A stretch of 64,000 nt of DNA from Pseudomonadota bacterium (GCA_023439305.1 JAEXOO010000035.1:1-64000), one strand, 5' to 3'; numbered from the stretch's first letter, positions 1 to 8,727 are shown. The notes: generated by a model not told the origin, from the sequence alone. A program made the numbers and translations.

Positions 1-154
1 CCCGCCGGCGGATCTCGCCGACGGTGGCCCGCCCGGCCATCACAGGCCGCCAGATCAGGAATTCCCGCTCGATTTCCGGGCGATAGCGCCCAACTGGCCT
101 GGTTGGATTCGGCTCAGGTCCAGACCAGTACGGCTGAGCCAACGCCCCAAAGGG
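1..154 (-). CDS. Frameshifted (-1) extension of the tail assembly chaperone, partial
   Basis: From the slippery heptamer at 148-154 the -1 frame stays open to the left edge of the window. It reads as ordinary protein, for example RPEIEREFLIWRPVMAG near 30-85, with more plausible composition than the in-frame C-terminus of the upstream ORF. In many long-tailed phages a -1 shift joins a short G protein to a T extension, and the G-T fusion binds the tape measure protein. The extension here is cut by the window edge and would lie just before a tape measure gene. Its existence as a fusion is inferred; the open frame and slippery site are seen. Confidence 0.65.
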
Positions 155-549
155 CCTGCGAAATTCACTTTGATGACGTGGAACAGCAGCTCCAGGATGT
201 CGGTGAATTCGCGGAATGCCATCGTGCGCGCGGCGGCGTCCAACGCCATGTCCTTGCCGTTGATCGACACAGCCACAGAGTCCTGGGTAATCAGTCGGTC
301 CGTCCAGGCTTTGAGCTGCTTGCCATCCAGTTTCATGGACAGTTTCTCGATTGCGCTGGCCATGGCCTGCTCGCGGTTGTCGCCGGCCTCGCCCTCCCCC
401 TCCCCGCCAAACCCCACCGCAACCAGCTCCCCGATTGCAGGCAGCAGGTCCTTTTGCAGGTCGCCAAACACTTCCAGAGCCTGGAACGCGTCCATAGGCG
501 TGATGAAAAACGTGGTTTCGTTGATCGTGACTTCGATTGGGCGGGCCAT
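55..549 (-). CDS. Phage tail assembly chaperone (G-like)
   Basis: A 164-residue protein directly downstream of the tail tube gene, the usual place of the G-type tail assembly chaperone. Its start overlaps the tube stop codon (TGATG), with a GGAGG ribosome site. The middle holds an acidic, Gly-rich stretch followed by a helical part. Such chaperones coat the tape measure protein during tail assembly and are absent from the virion. Codons 133-134 (CCT TTG) form the X XXY YYZ slippery site, so this in-frame product would be the major short form. The family was assigned from position and the frameshift rather than from a recognised motif. Confidence 0.7.
   Translation of the reverse strand: MARPIEVTINETTFFITPMDAFQALEVFGDLQKDLLPAIGELVAVGFGGEGEGEAGDNREQAMASAIEKLSMKLDGKQLKAWTDRLITQDSVAVSINGKDMALDAAARTMAFREFTDILELLFHVIKVNFAGPLGRWLSRTGLDLSRIQPGQLGAIARKSSGNS
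148..154 (-). promoter_or_regulatory. -1 ribosomal frameshift slippery heptamer CCCTTTG
   Basis: On the minus strand the heptamer C CCT TTG is in the exact X XXY YYZ phase of the chaperone reading frame (codons CCT and TTG). A one-base backward slip moves ribosomes into a frame that is open through the window edge. Confidence 0.7.
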
Positions 550-977
550 CAGCCGTTACCTCCATGTGAGAATGCACCGACCGCTTCAAGCGGCCATTCT
601 TTGTTTTCAGCTGCGCTGGCGAAGGTTGCCGACGCCTTCTTGACCACCCAAGCGGTGCCCGCAAACAGCGTGCCGCCGCGCAGGTCGGTCACCAGAATCG
701 GGAATGCCCCGTTACCACCAGACAGGTGGTCTACATCACGCAGTGACGACAGCACAGCGTTGGAGCGACTGGTTTGTTGAAGGGTGATTGCAATGGTGTG
801 GCGGGGGTCATGGTTCAAGGTTCGCACCACATCTCCGTAGGCGCCGGCCGTGCTCGTCACGCCATCCCCTGCGGGTTCAATGGTGATGAACGTGCCATCA
901 GCCACCCCGGTGATGGTGTGCGCGCCCACCACTATCTTGACCCGTTTAGGGTCGTAGGTTGTCACTTCAGTTGCCAT
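549..977 (-). CDS. Phage tail tube protein (DUF3277-like)
   Basis: A 142-residue, beta-rich protein without signal or membrane segment. It begins with residues typical of the DUF3277 group of contractile-tail phages and follows the sheath gene, the standard sheath-then-tube order. The tube subunit polymerises around the tape measure protein to form the inner channel that carries DNA. The start has a GGAG ribosome site, and a hairpin terminator (999-1017) separates it from the sheath gene. The DUF assignment is from recall of the family pattern. Confidence 0.75.
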   Translation of the reverse strand: MATEVTTYDPKRVKIVVGAHTITGVADGTFITIEPAGDGVTSTAGAYGDVVRTLNHDPRHTIAITLQQTSRSNAVLSSLRDVDHLSGGNGAFPILVTDLRGGTLFAGTAWVVKKASATFASAAENKEWPLEAVGAFSHGGNG

Positions 978-998
978 TCGAGGCTCCAGAAAGAAGAA

Positions 999-1017
999 GC
1001 CCGGCGCAAGGCCGGGC
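999..1017 (-). terminator. Intrinsic terminator between sheath and tube genes
   Basis: GCCCGGC and GCCGGGC form a 7-bp stem around a 5-base loop. In the minus direction it is followed by a T-rich run (TTCTTCTTT). Confidence 0.6.
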
Positions 1018-1025
1018 CGATTGCA

Positions 1026-2384
1026 TTACAGGGCGTAGCTCAAGCTGCCCTTGATTTCGGTGACATGGATGGCGCCGGCCAGGCGGGCCGTGAAATAGAC
1101 GTCGCGCAACACTCGGTTGGCCTTGTCATTGAATGGGACTTGGCTCGAACGCGGCAGACGCAGCGTGTAACTGGGTACGATGCGATCGTCCTCGTCCAAT
1201 TCCTCGGGCGCGATCCCGCCCCGGCGCACATTCAAGTCCAGCGGGCTGCGGATGGCATTACCGATCACCTGGATACCGTCGTCCACAAACGCCAGTTTTC
1301 CGTCTGCGTTGATCATTGCCGACACCACCGAGACCTTGATCTGGTCCACCAGCGCATCGCGCAGGCGGATGACGTCGATCCACTCCCCGGCGGCTGTCTT
1401 GCCACCCTGGGTCACGGCGAAGTTGCGGAAAAGCTCGAACGTCGAGAAATTTTTGCTATGCGCAGTGATAGCCTGACCTTCCCCCAGTTCGTCGTAGGCA
1501 ATGCCGGCGAGCTTTTTCAGCGCCCAGGTTTCCTGGCCCGGGTAGTAGGTGAACATGGACGACATAATCGCCGCCTCGGGGTATTGCGTAGCGGCCCGGG
1601 CGCAGTAAAAACCGAACGTGCGGAAATACTGGTTTGCCTGGAGCTCGGACGCCAGATCATTCGTCGTGCCTGGATCGATAATGCCGGGTTCATCCGACGC
1701 GGTCCCGAACAATCGCTCGTTCGTCTCGGCCCATGCCGCCGCTGCCTTCACATCAGCCTTGGCCCGACTGGTGATGACCAGGCCGTACCAGTTGAATGGG
1801 CCATTGGCGACGGCGGCGAGCGCCTGGGACACCGTTTCAGTGCTCGGCGTGACCTCCATGCTCAGGTTGCCCCGCAGTTGCACAGACATGGCCTTACCGG
1901 TCACATCGTTGGTTACGGTGACCACCCCAGCGGCTGCTGCAGCTGTGAATGGCGCTGCTGTGGCGTTGATCGCCGAAGCCAAGCCGGTACCGATAGCCGT
2001 GGTGGAGTCGGCGGCCAGCGCCGTGTATTTAGCCTCGGCCTCGACTTGGTTGCCAGAGTCGTCCCGCCAGCGCAGCTGGGCGATGTAGTCCGCCCCTTCC
2101 GCTGCCCGCGTGACGGTAATCTTCACCTCGTCCACTTGGCGGCGGCCAATAAAGACCTGTCGGACAGCCGGGATCTGGGCGAAGGCATCGCGCGCTGCCC
2201 AGTACAGTGGATCAGTATCGGGCAGGCCCATGCCTAGCAGCTCGTCGGCGCCGGTGATGGTCATGGCGCGAGCGGTGGACAGGACGTGGCTGCCCAGGAT
2301 AAGCATGTCCGAAAAAGAAAGTTCATTGATCGCCGTGGTACGCAACGCAATGGTCACGTTGGCGAGCCGGGAAAGTTTTGCCAT
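1026..2384 (-). CDS. Contractile tail sheath protein (DUF3383-like)
   Basis: A 452-residue protein resembling the DUF3383 family, which supplies the sheath subunit in a group of myoviruses. The N-terminal part has the SxADMLIxG-like arrangement seen as LSFSDMLILG, and residues near 90-130 form the FIGRRQ and ITVTRAAEG strands. Presence of a sheath makes this a contractile-tail prophage. The ATG at 2384 was chosen because it has GGAG at the right distance; an upstream alternative start in the same frame lacks one. Hairpin terminators sit on both sides of the gene. Confidence 0.8.
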   Translation of the reverse strand: MAKLSRLANVTIALRTTAINELSFSDMLILGSHVLSTARAMTITGADELLGMGLPDTDPLYWAARDAFAQIPAVRQVFIGRRQVDEVKITVTRAAEGADYIAQLRWRDDSGNQVEAEAKYTALAADSTTAIGTGLASAINATAAPFTAAAAAGVVTVTNDVTGKAMSVQLRGNLSMEVTPSTETVSQALAAVANGPFNWYGLVITSRAKADVKAAAAWAETNERLFGTASDEPGIIDPGTTNDLASELQANQYFRTFGFYCARAATQYPEAAIMSSMFTYYPGQETWALKKLAGIAYDELGEGQAITAHSKNFSTFELFRNFAVTQGGKTAAGEWIDVIRLRDALVDQIKVSVVSAMINADGKLAFVDDGIQVIGNAIRSPLDLNVRRGGIAPEELDEDDRIVPSYTLRLPRSSQVPFNDKANRVLRDVYFTARLAGAIHVTEIKGSLSYAL

Positions 2385-2405
2385 GGGTGGCTCCAAAAAT
2401 AAAAA

Positions 2406-2424
2406 AGCCACCGCGGCGGTGGCT
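2406..2424 (-). terminator. Intrinsic terminator upstream of the sheath gene
   Basis: AGCCACCGC pairs with GCGGTGGCT. In the minus direction the stem is followed by a run of six T, then ATTTTT. It lies between the neck gene and the sheath gene, both read leftward. Confidence 0.7.
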
Positions 2425-2444
2425 GTGGCAATGAATAGGGTTGA

Positions 2445-2957
2445 TCAGGGCAAAAGCGTCATTAACGGCCTGGGCGGGCTCTCGCCAGGCGTGGTGTCCA
2501 TGGTGATCTCAACAGACTCGATAACGCCCACCTCGTCCGTGATGCTGGCGGTGTACATGGATTCCAGATCGAGGATGGCGCGCGACTCGTAGCTCACCCC
2601 GTCCAACAACGCTGGCACAGGCTGCAGGCGCACCGGCCGCAACGTCGAGATGTTCAATTGCTCGCTCAGGCCTTGAATGGACTCCCGCTGCAGGACCAGC
2701 TGCAGGCGGTCCAGGATCTCCAGGCTGTCAGCGCCATAGCACTGCAGCTGTATAGAGACCGGCCGGTGGGAACTGACGACCCGCACGCCCTCGTCACTCA
2801 CTGGCCCGTGATGGCTCGGGCCGGGCTGGCCAACCTGCACTGACAGCGTGATGTAAGGCCGCGCCGGGCGCTTGCCGTTCTGATCGCTGTAAATGACCTT
2901 GAGAGGCGCTGCGGCGGTCGAGATCAACGTGTAGAACGACTCATGGGCATTGCTCAT
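2445..2957 (-). CDS. Phage neck terminator-like protein
   Basis: A 170-residue protein of the kind annotated as phage neck terminator (gp12-like) in myoviruses with DUF3383 sheaths. The N-terminal part reads YITLSVQVGQPGPSHHGP, and a strand-rich second half follows. Such proteins cap the tail or neck so that heads can dock. The true start is the ATG at 2957, which overlaps the end of the upstream head-tail gene by 17 bases; the frame is open further upstream but there only shadows that gene. The position just before the sheath supports the role. Confidence 0.65.
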   Translation of the reverse strand: MSNAHESFYTLISTAAAPLKVIYSDQNGKRPARPYITLSVQVGQPGPSHHGPVSDEGVRVVSSHRPVSIQLQCYGADSLEILDRLQLVLQRESIQGLSEQLNISTLRPVRLQPVPALLDGVSYESRAILDLESMYTASITDEVGVIESVEITMDTTPGESPPRPLMTLLP

Positions 2958-3300
2958 TGCTGACCTCCTGCGCGGCCAGGTATCGGTAATGGGCGAGGGC
3001 CGTGGATCGCCATGGACTGATGCCAACCACCAAATACCGCCCGCCCTCCCAAAGCAAAATGGCGCCGTTCGTATCATCCTCGCCGGCCACCTGAAGTACC
3101 GAGTCGGTGTAGATCCGCACCATGCGCTCAATGCGCCGCCCCCCCGGCTCGGCCCGCATCTGGTCGTAGTCGCCGGCGCTGGCCGGCTGGACAGATGCCA
3201 GGATGGTCACGGGCTCCAACTCAAGGCCATCAACCCATTTGCCCTGGACATACTCCCCTTCCGCACGCGGGATGATCTGATGTGGTTTACGAAAGCTCAT
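2941..3300 (-). CDS. Phage head-tail joining or head-closure protein, hypothetical
   Basis: A 119-residue protein, with GAGGT before the ATG at 3300. The sequence has a small beta-barrel look (VTILASVQPAS near 32-42, RMVRIYTDS near 59-67, GRYLVVGIS near 87-95), which is common in head-closure and head-tail joining proteins. It sits between the HK97 gp10-like gene and the neck terminator gene in a tight run of connector genes. The exact family was not recognised; the role is inferred from size, fold hints and place. Confidence 0.5.
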   Translation of the reverse strand: MSFRKPHQIIPRAEGEYVQGKWVDGLELEPVTILASVQPASAGDYDQMRAEPGGRRIERMVRIYTDSVLQVAGEDDTNGAILLWEGGRYLVVGISPWRSTALAHYRYLAAQEVSNEQCP

Positions 3301-3746
3301 CGTTTTCGGACCTCATGATCAAGGATGTTGTAGAGGAACTTAGATTCGACCAGCGGCTGATCGCGGCCTTTGCGCCGGATTGTGGACTCCGCATTGCCTT
3401 CCCAGGGCCCATTGTCGATATGAGCATTGATACGGCCTCGAAACCACCGCCCCAACTCATCCGCAGCTGCATGCGGGCTCAGCGATCCATCCATGACCCG
3501 AGCAGCGTAATCCTGCATCACATCCGCTGTTTTATGCTCGTAAGCGGTGGCCGTTCCAGTCATAAAATCTCGGGCGGGAATGGTGGCCGTGCCATAAATC
3601 ATCAGCAAAGCCACCTCCAGCACCGTCATGCCATTGGGGTAGGTCTTGTCCGCATCCTTGGGCAGCACACCCGCCACGATATCCAGGCCCGCCAAGCGGT
3701 TGGTCTCGCGCACGATGGCCTCGAACCCGCGATCATTGACTTTCAT
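3297..3746 (-). CDS. Phage connector or tail completion protein, hypothetical
   Basis: A 149-residue protein starting at the ATG at 3746, which overlaps the previous stop codon in an ATGA arrangement. It contains IVAGVLPKDADKTYPNG and a following helix with YGTATIPARDFM, similar to the GxPExxxPARPFL pattern of HK97 gp10-like and Mu gpG-like tail completion proteins. Such proteins join the head connector to the tail. It overlaps the next gene by 4 bases, as expected for a coupled morphogenesis operon. The family call is moderate. Confidence 0.55.
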   Translation of the reverse strand: MKVNDRGFEAIVRETNRLAGLDIVAGVLPKDADKTYPNGMTVLEVALLMIYGTATIPARDFMTGTATAYEHKTADVMQDYAARVMDGSLSPHAAADELGRWFRGRINAHIDNGPWEGNAESTIRRKGRDQPLVESKFLYNILDHEVRKR

Positions 3747-4090
3747 CGCGCACAAGCCCCCCGCACCAACCGGGCGCCGCATCGCTTGGCCAGCGCATCA
3801 AAACGCGCTTTGAAGCCAGCGGAATCCAGTACCGCTCCCGCATCCCCGTAGGTTTTGGACAAATCGCCTTCGGATTCGGATACAACGCCGAACTCACGCA
3901 CGCCGCCCGCTTGATTCTGTGCGCGCAGCGTCAGCACCCAGGCGGCATAAAAGGCCTGGGCCTCATCCTGCAGGGCATCCGGCAGGCACCAGGGGCGGTA
4001 TGGCGCTGCCATTTCCAAAGCCAGGCTCTTCTCATTGTCCGTGGCCACTAGACCCGGTGCGATGAAATTGAGCAGTTCAAGCAGCGTCAT
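3743..4090 (-). CDS. Phage head-tail adaptor (DUF4054-like)
   Basis: A 115-residue protein reading MTLLELLNFIAPGL at the start, then a helical segment QDEAQAFYAAWVLTLRAQ. This pattern and length fit DUF4054 proteins found next to DUF4055 portals and DUF3383 sheaths. It probably forms the ring below the portal. The ATG at 4090 was preferred because the homology-like start begins there; an in-frame upstream start adds only four residues. Confidence 0.6.
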   Translation of the reverse strand: MTLLELLNFIAPGLVATDNEKSLALEMAAPYRPWCLPDALQDEAQAFYAAWVLTLRAQNQAGGVREFGVVSESEGDLSKTYGDAGAVLDSAGFKARFDALAKRCGARLVRGACAR

Positions 4091-4109
4091 TGACTTCCCC
4101 AAAGCTTAG

Positions 4110-4397
4110 TTATTCCTGGCCGCCTGGCGCCCATTGAGCATCACGCAGCGCGAGACGGATTTTGTCAGCACCGGCATTGTGGTGAACATTCACGCCGCGC
4201 TCTTGAACCAGAGTGCGAAGCGCATCGATGTCCAATTCGTCCAGCCCGTCGTTGATCACGCCATTGGCCAGGCCAGCATGCGAGCCGGCGGGCGCGAAGC
4301 GCAAATCCACGATTTTGTATCCGCGTGCGCGCAGCTCGGCCTTGCGCTCGGGGGATACCGGATGGGGCTCGTACTTGATGTTGGGTTCTTTGTTCAT
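4110..4397 (-). CDS. Hypothetical phage head-region protein with HeH/LEM-like C-terminus
   Basis: A 95-residue, soluble protein directly downstream of the major capsid gene. The C-terminal third (LDIDALRTLVQERGVNV, then DKIRLALRDA) resembles the small helix-extended-helix motif often found in phage head-region proteins. The first half contains PERKAELRARGYKIVDLRFAP. No enzymatic motif is visible. It may be a head-decoration or assembly factor, but the function is unknown. Confidence 0.5.
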   Translation of the reverse strand: MNKEPNIKYEPHPVSPERKAELRARGYKIVDLRFAPAGSHAGLANGVINDGLDELDIDALRTLVQERGVNVHHNAGADKIRLALRDAQWAPGGQE

Positions 4398-4445
4398 TGC
4401 AGTTACCTTGAGATCAAGGCCGACCCGAAGGTCAGCCATGAGGTT

Positions 4446-5429
4446 TTACTTGGAAGCGTCACCGATGGTGATCACGCCGGCCGTGTGCTTGTTGCTGGAG
4501 GCGGTCTTGTCCCAGTTGCTGCCCGTGCCGATATCGGCATCGCTCGGCGATTTGCCGCCGTTGCCCTCGTCCCAGGTGTAGCCCTTCAAGCCCAGGCCAA
4601 AGGTGTAGTCCACCTGCAGCGTGGTTTCGATACGGGTCTGGCCGTTGGAGGTTTCGATGTTGCTGATGATGTCGCTGCCGTCGAACACCGTGGCCGCGCC
4701 TTCGGCCAGCGACAACACCTTCAGCTTGGCGGGCGCCGCGGGCTCGGTCACAGCCGCACTGGACAGCGCAGGCGCGTCGGTAACAACCACTGGTTTACCC
4801 AGGATATTGACCACCAGCACGTTCTGGCTCTGGAACAGGTTCTGGGCATTGGCCAGGTTCAAGCCAATCAGCTTGTGGTAGGCCGTACCGTTCATCACCT
4901 GCGCCACAAGGTTGCCCGAGTGGTCGCCGAACTTGCCGTGCGCTTCATTCATGGCGATATAGCTCACACCAGCAGTGGACGAGACATCGTTGGTCACGTC
5001 CGTGTTGTTGCTGATGGCCGCCACCAGCGCCGCGATAGCGGTATTGAGCTGATCCGCCATCATGGCTTCGGCGAAGTTGCGCGAGGCCACTTCGATACCT
5101 TCGGCGGTGGGCTTGTTCAGCCAGGTCAGTTGCGCCGGCTCGAAGCGGATGGGACCAAAGCCGCCCGCGATCTTGACCGAGCTGTGCTTGACTTGGCTCA
5201 GGTCGGTGGCCTGGGCCGGGGCCTGGGCCGCATAACGATCCACACGGCGCTGAGCCGAATGAATGGCCGCAAAGAACGATTCCTGCAGGAAGTCGCCGTC
5301 AAAACCCTCAGTGGTCAGACGGATGGCGCCATTGCTGGCTTGGTTGAACTTTTGCACCATCTGAGCCAGCGTCTCGATGGTCGCCGGCATGATGTATTTA
5401 TTGAAAACCTGCATTTGGGAAAGAGACAT
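4446..5429 (-). CDS. Phage major capsid protein
   Basis: A 327-residue protein without signal or membrane segment, placed after the scaffold-like gene and before the connector genes. That is where the major capsid gene lies in this genome type. The N-terminal region is helical (TIETLAQMVQKFNQAS near 17-32), followed by a long arm rich in Ala and Gln, and the C-terminus is strand-rich (TRIETTLQVDYTFGLGLKGY). These features fit an HK97-fold coat subunit. The start has AAAGGA eight bases upstream. Confidence 0.75.
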   Translation of the reverse strand: MSLSQMQVFNKYIMPATIETLAQMVQKFNQASNGAIRLTTEGFDGDFLQESFFAAIHSAQRRVDRYAAQAPAQATDLSQVKHSSVKIAGGFGPIRFEPAQLTWLNKPTAEGIEVASRNFAEAMMADQLNTAIAALVAAISNNTDVTNDVSSTAGVSYIAMNEAHGKFGDHSGNLVAQVMNGTAYHKLIGLNLANAQNLFQSQNVLVVNILGKPVVVTDAPALSSAAVTEPAAPAKLKVLSLAEGAATVFDGSDIISNIETSNGQTRIETTLQVDYTFGLGLKGYTWDEGNGGKSPSDADIGTGSNWDKTASSNKHTAGVITIGDASK

Positions 5430-5534
5430 GATGGTCCTTTAAGTATTTGATAGAGCGAATAGAGAAAATTTGATCAGGGCATCCGCCCTACCGCGCCACA
5501 TTCCCATCCAAGACTGCGGCCACAACGCCCCCGT

Positions 5535-6284
5535 TCAGGCCTGGGGCAAGCCGTACTTCTGCGCAATGGCTGCGCGACGTTCATCGCGCGAACCACCAAA
5601 ATCGCCCGCTGGCACACCCTGGCGGGGGCTGGGCTTGCCCGCATCGGAGCCCATACCACCGCTGCCCGGGGCCTTCAGGATCTGATCCTTGTAGGGATAC
5701 TGATCAACCAGCGATTCGAGCGCCTCCTCGAAGTCAGCCAGTTCACCTGGACGCGAGCGAGAAAAAATCTTGTTGCCGGATTGGTCATATGCGACCGTTT
5801 TGCCGTCTTCGATCTTGAAAGCACCGCCAAACCGGGCCTGCACCAGATCGGCAGGGATAGCGAACTTCTCAGCGATCAGTTGCGAGCGGGCAAAGGCACC
5901 GCCGATCTTTTCCGCATAGAGCTGCTGCTCGTAGCCGGCCACCTTCGTATTGGCTTCGTCCAGTTGCGCCTGAAATGCCTTGCTGATTTCGGCCTTGACC
6001 TTGTCGACCTCACCGGCATCGATCAGTTTCTTCTGATCCAGATTTGCAACCACTTCCAGGGCTTTGATAGCAGCGACCGGATCCGCGATACCTTCAAAGC
6101 CCTTGAGCGTCTTTTCCGCCCCTTCAGCGCGATCGCGGAAGCTTTTCGCCTCGGAGTTCAAGCGGGCGATCGTCTGCACCGTTGCAGGAGCATCGAAAGC
6201 GACTTCCTTGCCATCGTCGTGCACATAGACAGGCTTGCCATCTTGCAGCACCACATTTCCGTTTTCGTCGAGTTTCAGTTTCAT
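5535..6284 (-). CDS. Phage scaffold-like protein (DUF6651-like)
   Basis: A 249-residue, charged and largely helical protein that precedes the major capsid gene, as scaffolds do. It starts MKLKLDENGNVVLQDGKPVY and continues into a predicted coiled coil (about residues 40-130). A C-terminal tail is rich in Gly, Pro and Ser. Scaffold proteins fill the prohead and leave or are cleaved before packaging. The ATG at 6284 is preferred; the longer frame upstream only reads through the terminator at 6360-6381. Confidence 0.65.
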   Translation of the reverse strand: MKLKLDENGNVVLQDGKPVYVHDDGKEVAFDAPATVQTIARLNSEAKSFRDRAEGAEKTLKGFEGIADPVAAIKALEVVANLDQKKLIDAGEVDKVKAEISKAFQAQLDEANTKVAGYEQQLYAEKIGGAFARSQLIAEKFAIPADLVQARFGGAFKIEDGKTVAYDQSGNKIFSRSRPGELADFEEALESLVDQYPYKDQILKAPGSGGMGSDAGKPSPRQGVPAGDFGGSRDERRAAIAQKYGLPQA

Positions 6285-6359
6285 GAGTTGGTCCTCTGCC
6301 ATCCGGCATTGAATGCGGCATCCGCCGCTGTGCGCCCCGCCTATCCAGGCAACAGGCAT

Positions 6360-6381
6360 AAAAAAACCCGCATCGTGCGGG
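6360..6381 (-). terminator. Intrinsic terminator between the MuF-like gene and the scaffold gene
   Basis: CCCGCA pairs with TGCGGG around a TCG loop. In the minus direction it is followed by seven T. Confidence 0.7.
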
Positions 6382-6401
6382 CCTATTCATTTCGTGCAGC
6401 G

Positions 6402-7364
6402 TCAGCTGCTGTACTTTTCCCGGAGCTCGTCCAGGGTCAACGCTCGTCCGTGTCCATTGATCAAATCAGTCAGCGTGATATCGCCTCGCTGCCAGAGTTC
6501 GTAGCGGCCAGGACCGAAATAGCGCGCCTGGTACTTCTTGGATTTCCCACCCAACCAGTCAGCGAACGTGATCCCCCGGCTGACCTTGCCATCTGGCCCA
6601 GGAACCGCACTCGCTGGCCCCGAATCCGGTAGTTCCGGAATCATGGTGCACCGGCAGTGTGGGTGGTAAGGAGCGGCGCCCTCCCCTCGAATGGCTGGGT
6701 TCAGTGCGATCATGTTCCGATCGAACAACTCGCCATCCAGAGCACCACAGCGCAAGCACGTCTTGCCATCAAACATCGAGCTTGAGCGAAACCCGGAGAT
6801 CAGACTCGACTCCGTAGCCACCGCCTTCTTGACCGATGTTTCTGCCGCCAGCGCCAACTCTTGCGCGGCGGACTGAACGGTGCGGGCGGATCGCTCGATC
6901 ACGCCCCCCTTCCCGAACAGCGGCAAGGCCAGATCCTGCTGGCCCGACAGCGCAGAGAGGCGGATGGCGCGCGTGATTGACAGCCGTAGCGCCTCAGAAC
7001 GAGCCTGCCACCCTTCAGCCGCACTTAACCCGCCCGTGAAGACATCGCCGATCCTGGGCACAGCGGTACGGCGTGACCGTGCGGTACGAGCCAGGAATGG
7101 AATGATCGCTGCCATCATTTCTTCCAGGCCCCTGGCCGTGTCGATGTCGATCTGCCCATAGCCTGACTCGATCACAGCGGCCAGGCGAGCCAGCAACGCT
7201 CTGAGCTGGCGACGGTTCAGCCGGGACAGGTCTTTACCTGCCAGCAATATCTGGATTTCATCACCCAGCGCCAAGACCTGATTGCGCGCCGAGGCCTCCA
7301 GGGCGCGGGAGTACGCCAGCACATCCATGTGCAAATCGGCAAACCTACGCTGCATGGCCGCCAC
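6402..7364 (-). CDS. Phage minor head (MuF-type morphogenesis) protein
   Basis: A 320-residue protein just after the portal gene. Near residues 200-240 it has the MuF hallmark: a CLRCGALDGELF segment, then HPHCRC. The paired Cys and His/Cys residues probably bind metal. MuF proteins sit in the head near the portal and help assembly or are injected. The N-terminal half is helical. The start is uncertain: GTG at 7364 or ATG at 7355, neither with a good ribosome site; both overlap the end of the portal gene. Confidence 0.75.
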   Translation of the reverse strand: MAAMQRRFADLHMDVLAYSRALEASARNQVLALGDEIQILLAGKDLSRLNRRQLRALLARLAAVIESGYGQIDIDTARGLEEMMAAIIPFLARTARSRRTAVPRIGDVFTGGLSAAEGWQARSEALRLSITRAIRLSALSGQQDLALPLFGKGGVIERSARTVQSAAQELALAAETSVKKAVATESSLISGFRSSSMFDGKTCLRCGALDGELFDRNMIALNPAIRGEGAAPYHPHCRCTMIPELPDSGPASAVPGPDGKVSRGITFADWLGGKSKKYQARYFGPGRYELWQRGDITLTDLINGHGRALTLDELREKYSS

Positions 7365-8727
7365 CGTTCAGGATTCGTTGCTGCTCGACCTCCCAGGTAA
7401 GCTCGTTGCTGATCAGGCCCCGCCGCTTGGCTTCATTGAAAGCCGTTTCCTCTGAAATGATTTCCGACGCGACCATCTTGGTCAGACCATCCACGCCGGC
7501 AGTCTGATCGTCCAGCGCATCAAAATCGTCGTTCACATCGGCATGCCCGCCGTCGTCGATGCCGCGATACTGCGCCATCAGTTGCAGCATCTGATCAATG
7601 GCGTCTTCAAACGACTGAGCCATGGCGCCCAGCGCCGACTGCTCAATAATCGCGTCAGAACGCGCCTGGGCGACCGCCTTGGTCGCCTGGGACGATTTGA
7701 CCAGCAGCTTGGCACCCGCTTCGCGCATCTGCTCTTCGAGCTTGGCCAGGCTATCGGCACCCACCTTGACGCTTTCGGCAGAACCCTGCACCACGCCAAT
7801 CTCCCCCCCACTTGGCAAAGTGATGACGCTGTCTGCACTGGCAGAGATCTTGGTTTCCGGCTCAACGCCAGTGGCATAGACCATCCGCACCCGTGCAAAG
7901 CTGACGCTGGCATCCTGATCAGACTGCTCTTGCCAGTGCTTGACGTTCAAATGCGCCAGCTCCAGCAAGGGCGGTGTGGCGGTCAGAATACCGGTACGGT
8001 TCGTGTAGAACGGCACCAATGGGATGACGCCAAGCGAGTTCACGCCTTCGTCAACCAAGACCCACTCATTCCCGTTGTTGCCTTTTTGGTGCTCCCAGAC
8101 CTCAAAGCGGTCGGACTCGATGACCCGGATCCGATCAACGGCCTCTACGCCGTACCGCCCACTGCGCCGCTGTGCCACTTCCTTGATCCGCACCTGGGTC
8201 AAGGTGTCCACATTGTTGATCCGCTCAATAATCCAGCCGATCACATCATGAGGACGAACCAGGCGCACGTAAGGCTGCACGCCCCCGACCGCCAGATCCT
8301 GCAGGGTGACAACGCCGTCGGCTCGCTTGGATAGGCTGCTCGTTTGCGGATAATCGACCAGAGCAAAGCACACACCGTAGGCCAAGCCCAAGCTGAACCA
8401 TTCAGCCGCAAAGACTTCCAGGTCATTGCCTTGCAGGTCGATGTTTTTGATGTCCTGCTCCAACCCCGGCGCCACGTTGTCGCGGTTGATCGGGCGATAG
8501 AACACCCGGCCTGTCATGTTCTTGATGGTTTCGGAGTACGCGGGGAACAGCGTGGCACGCTCAAGCCGCGCCTGATAGTCCTTGTCGCACTCCATGGTGA
8601 ACTCCGGCATGTATGTCTTGCCGGCTCTGCGCATGGCGACCGTGCCGCCCATCAGCGCATCAATCAGGTCCCGGCCCTCTTTCCCAACGGTCCAGGCCTG
8701 GCTTTCATCATTTATTTTCACGGTCAT
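7345..8727 (-). CDS. Phage portal protein (DUF4055 family)
   Basis: A 460-residue protein matching the DUF4055 pattern. Around residues 45-90 it has YQARLERATLFPAYSETIKNM with GRVFYRPI, and around 320-350 long helices rich in Ala, Lys and Gln that match the portal stem. Portals form the dodecameric ring through which the terminase drives DNA. The ATG at 8727 overlaps the terminase stop by 4 bases, so translation is coupled. Length and neighbours (TerL before, MuF after) agree. Confidence 0.82.
   Translation of the reverse strand: MTVKINDESQAWTVGKEGRDLIDALMGGTVAMRRAGKTYMPEFTMECDKDYQARLERATLFPAYSETIKNMTGRVFYRPINRDNVAPGLEQDIKNIDLQGNDLEVFAAEWFSLGLAYGVCFALVDYPQTSSLSKRADGVVTLQDLAVGGVQPYVRLVRPHDVIGWIIERINNVDTLTQVRIKEVAQRRSGRYGVEAVDRIRVIESDRFEVWEHQKGNNGNEWVLVDEGVNSLGVIPLVPFYTNRTGILTATPPLLELAHLNVKHWQEQSDQDASVSFARVRMVYATGVEPETKISASADSVITLPSGGEIGVVQGSAESVKVGADSLAKLEEQMREAGAKLLVKSSQATKAVAQARSDAIIEQSALGAMAQSFEDAIDQMLQLMAQYRGIDDGGHADVNDDFDALDDQTAGVDGLTKMVASEIISEETAFNEAKRRGLISNELTWEVEQQRILNGGGHAA

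Noticed and set aside
103..2237. Long plus-strand frames opposite the tail genes (225 and 487 codons)
   Set aside because: They mirror codon positions of the minus-strand tail tube and sheath genes, have no ribosome sites and no family resemblance. They are shadows caused by high G+C.
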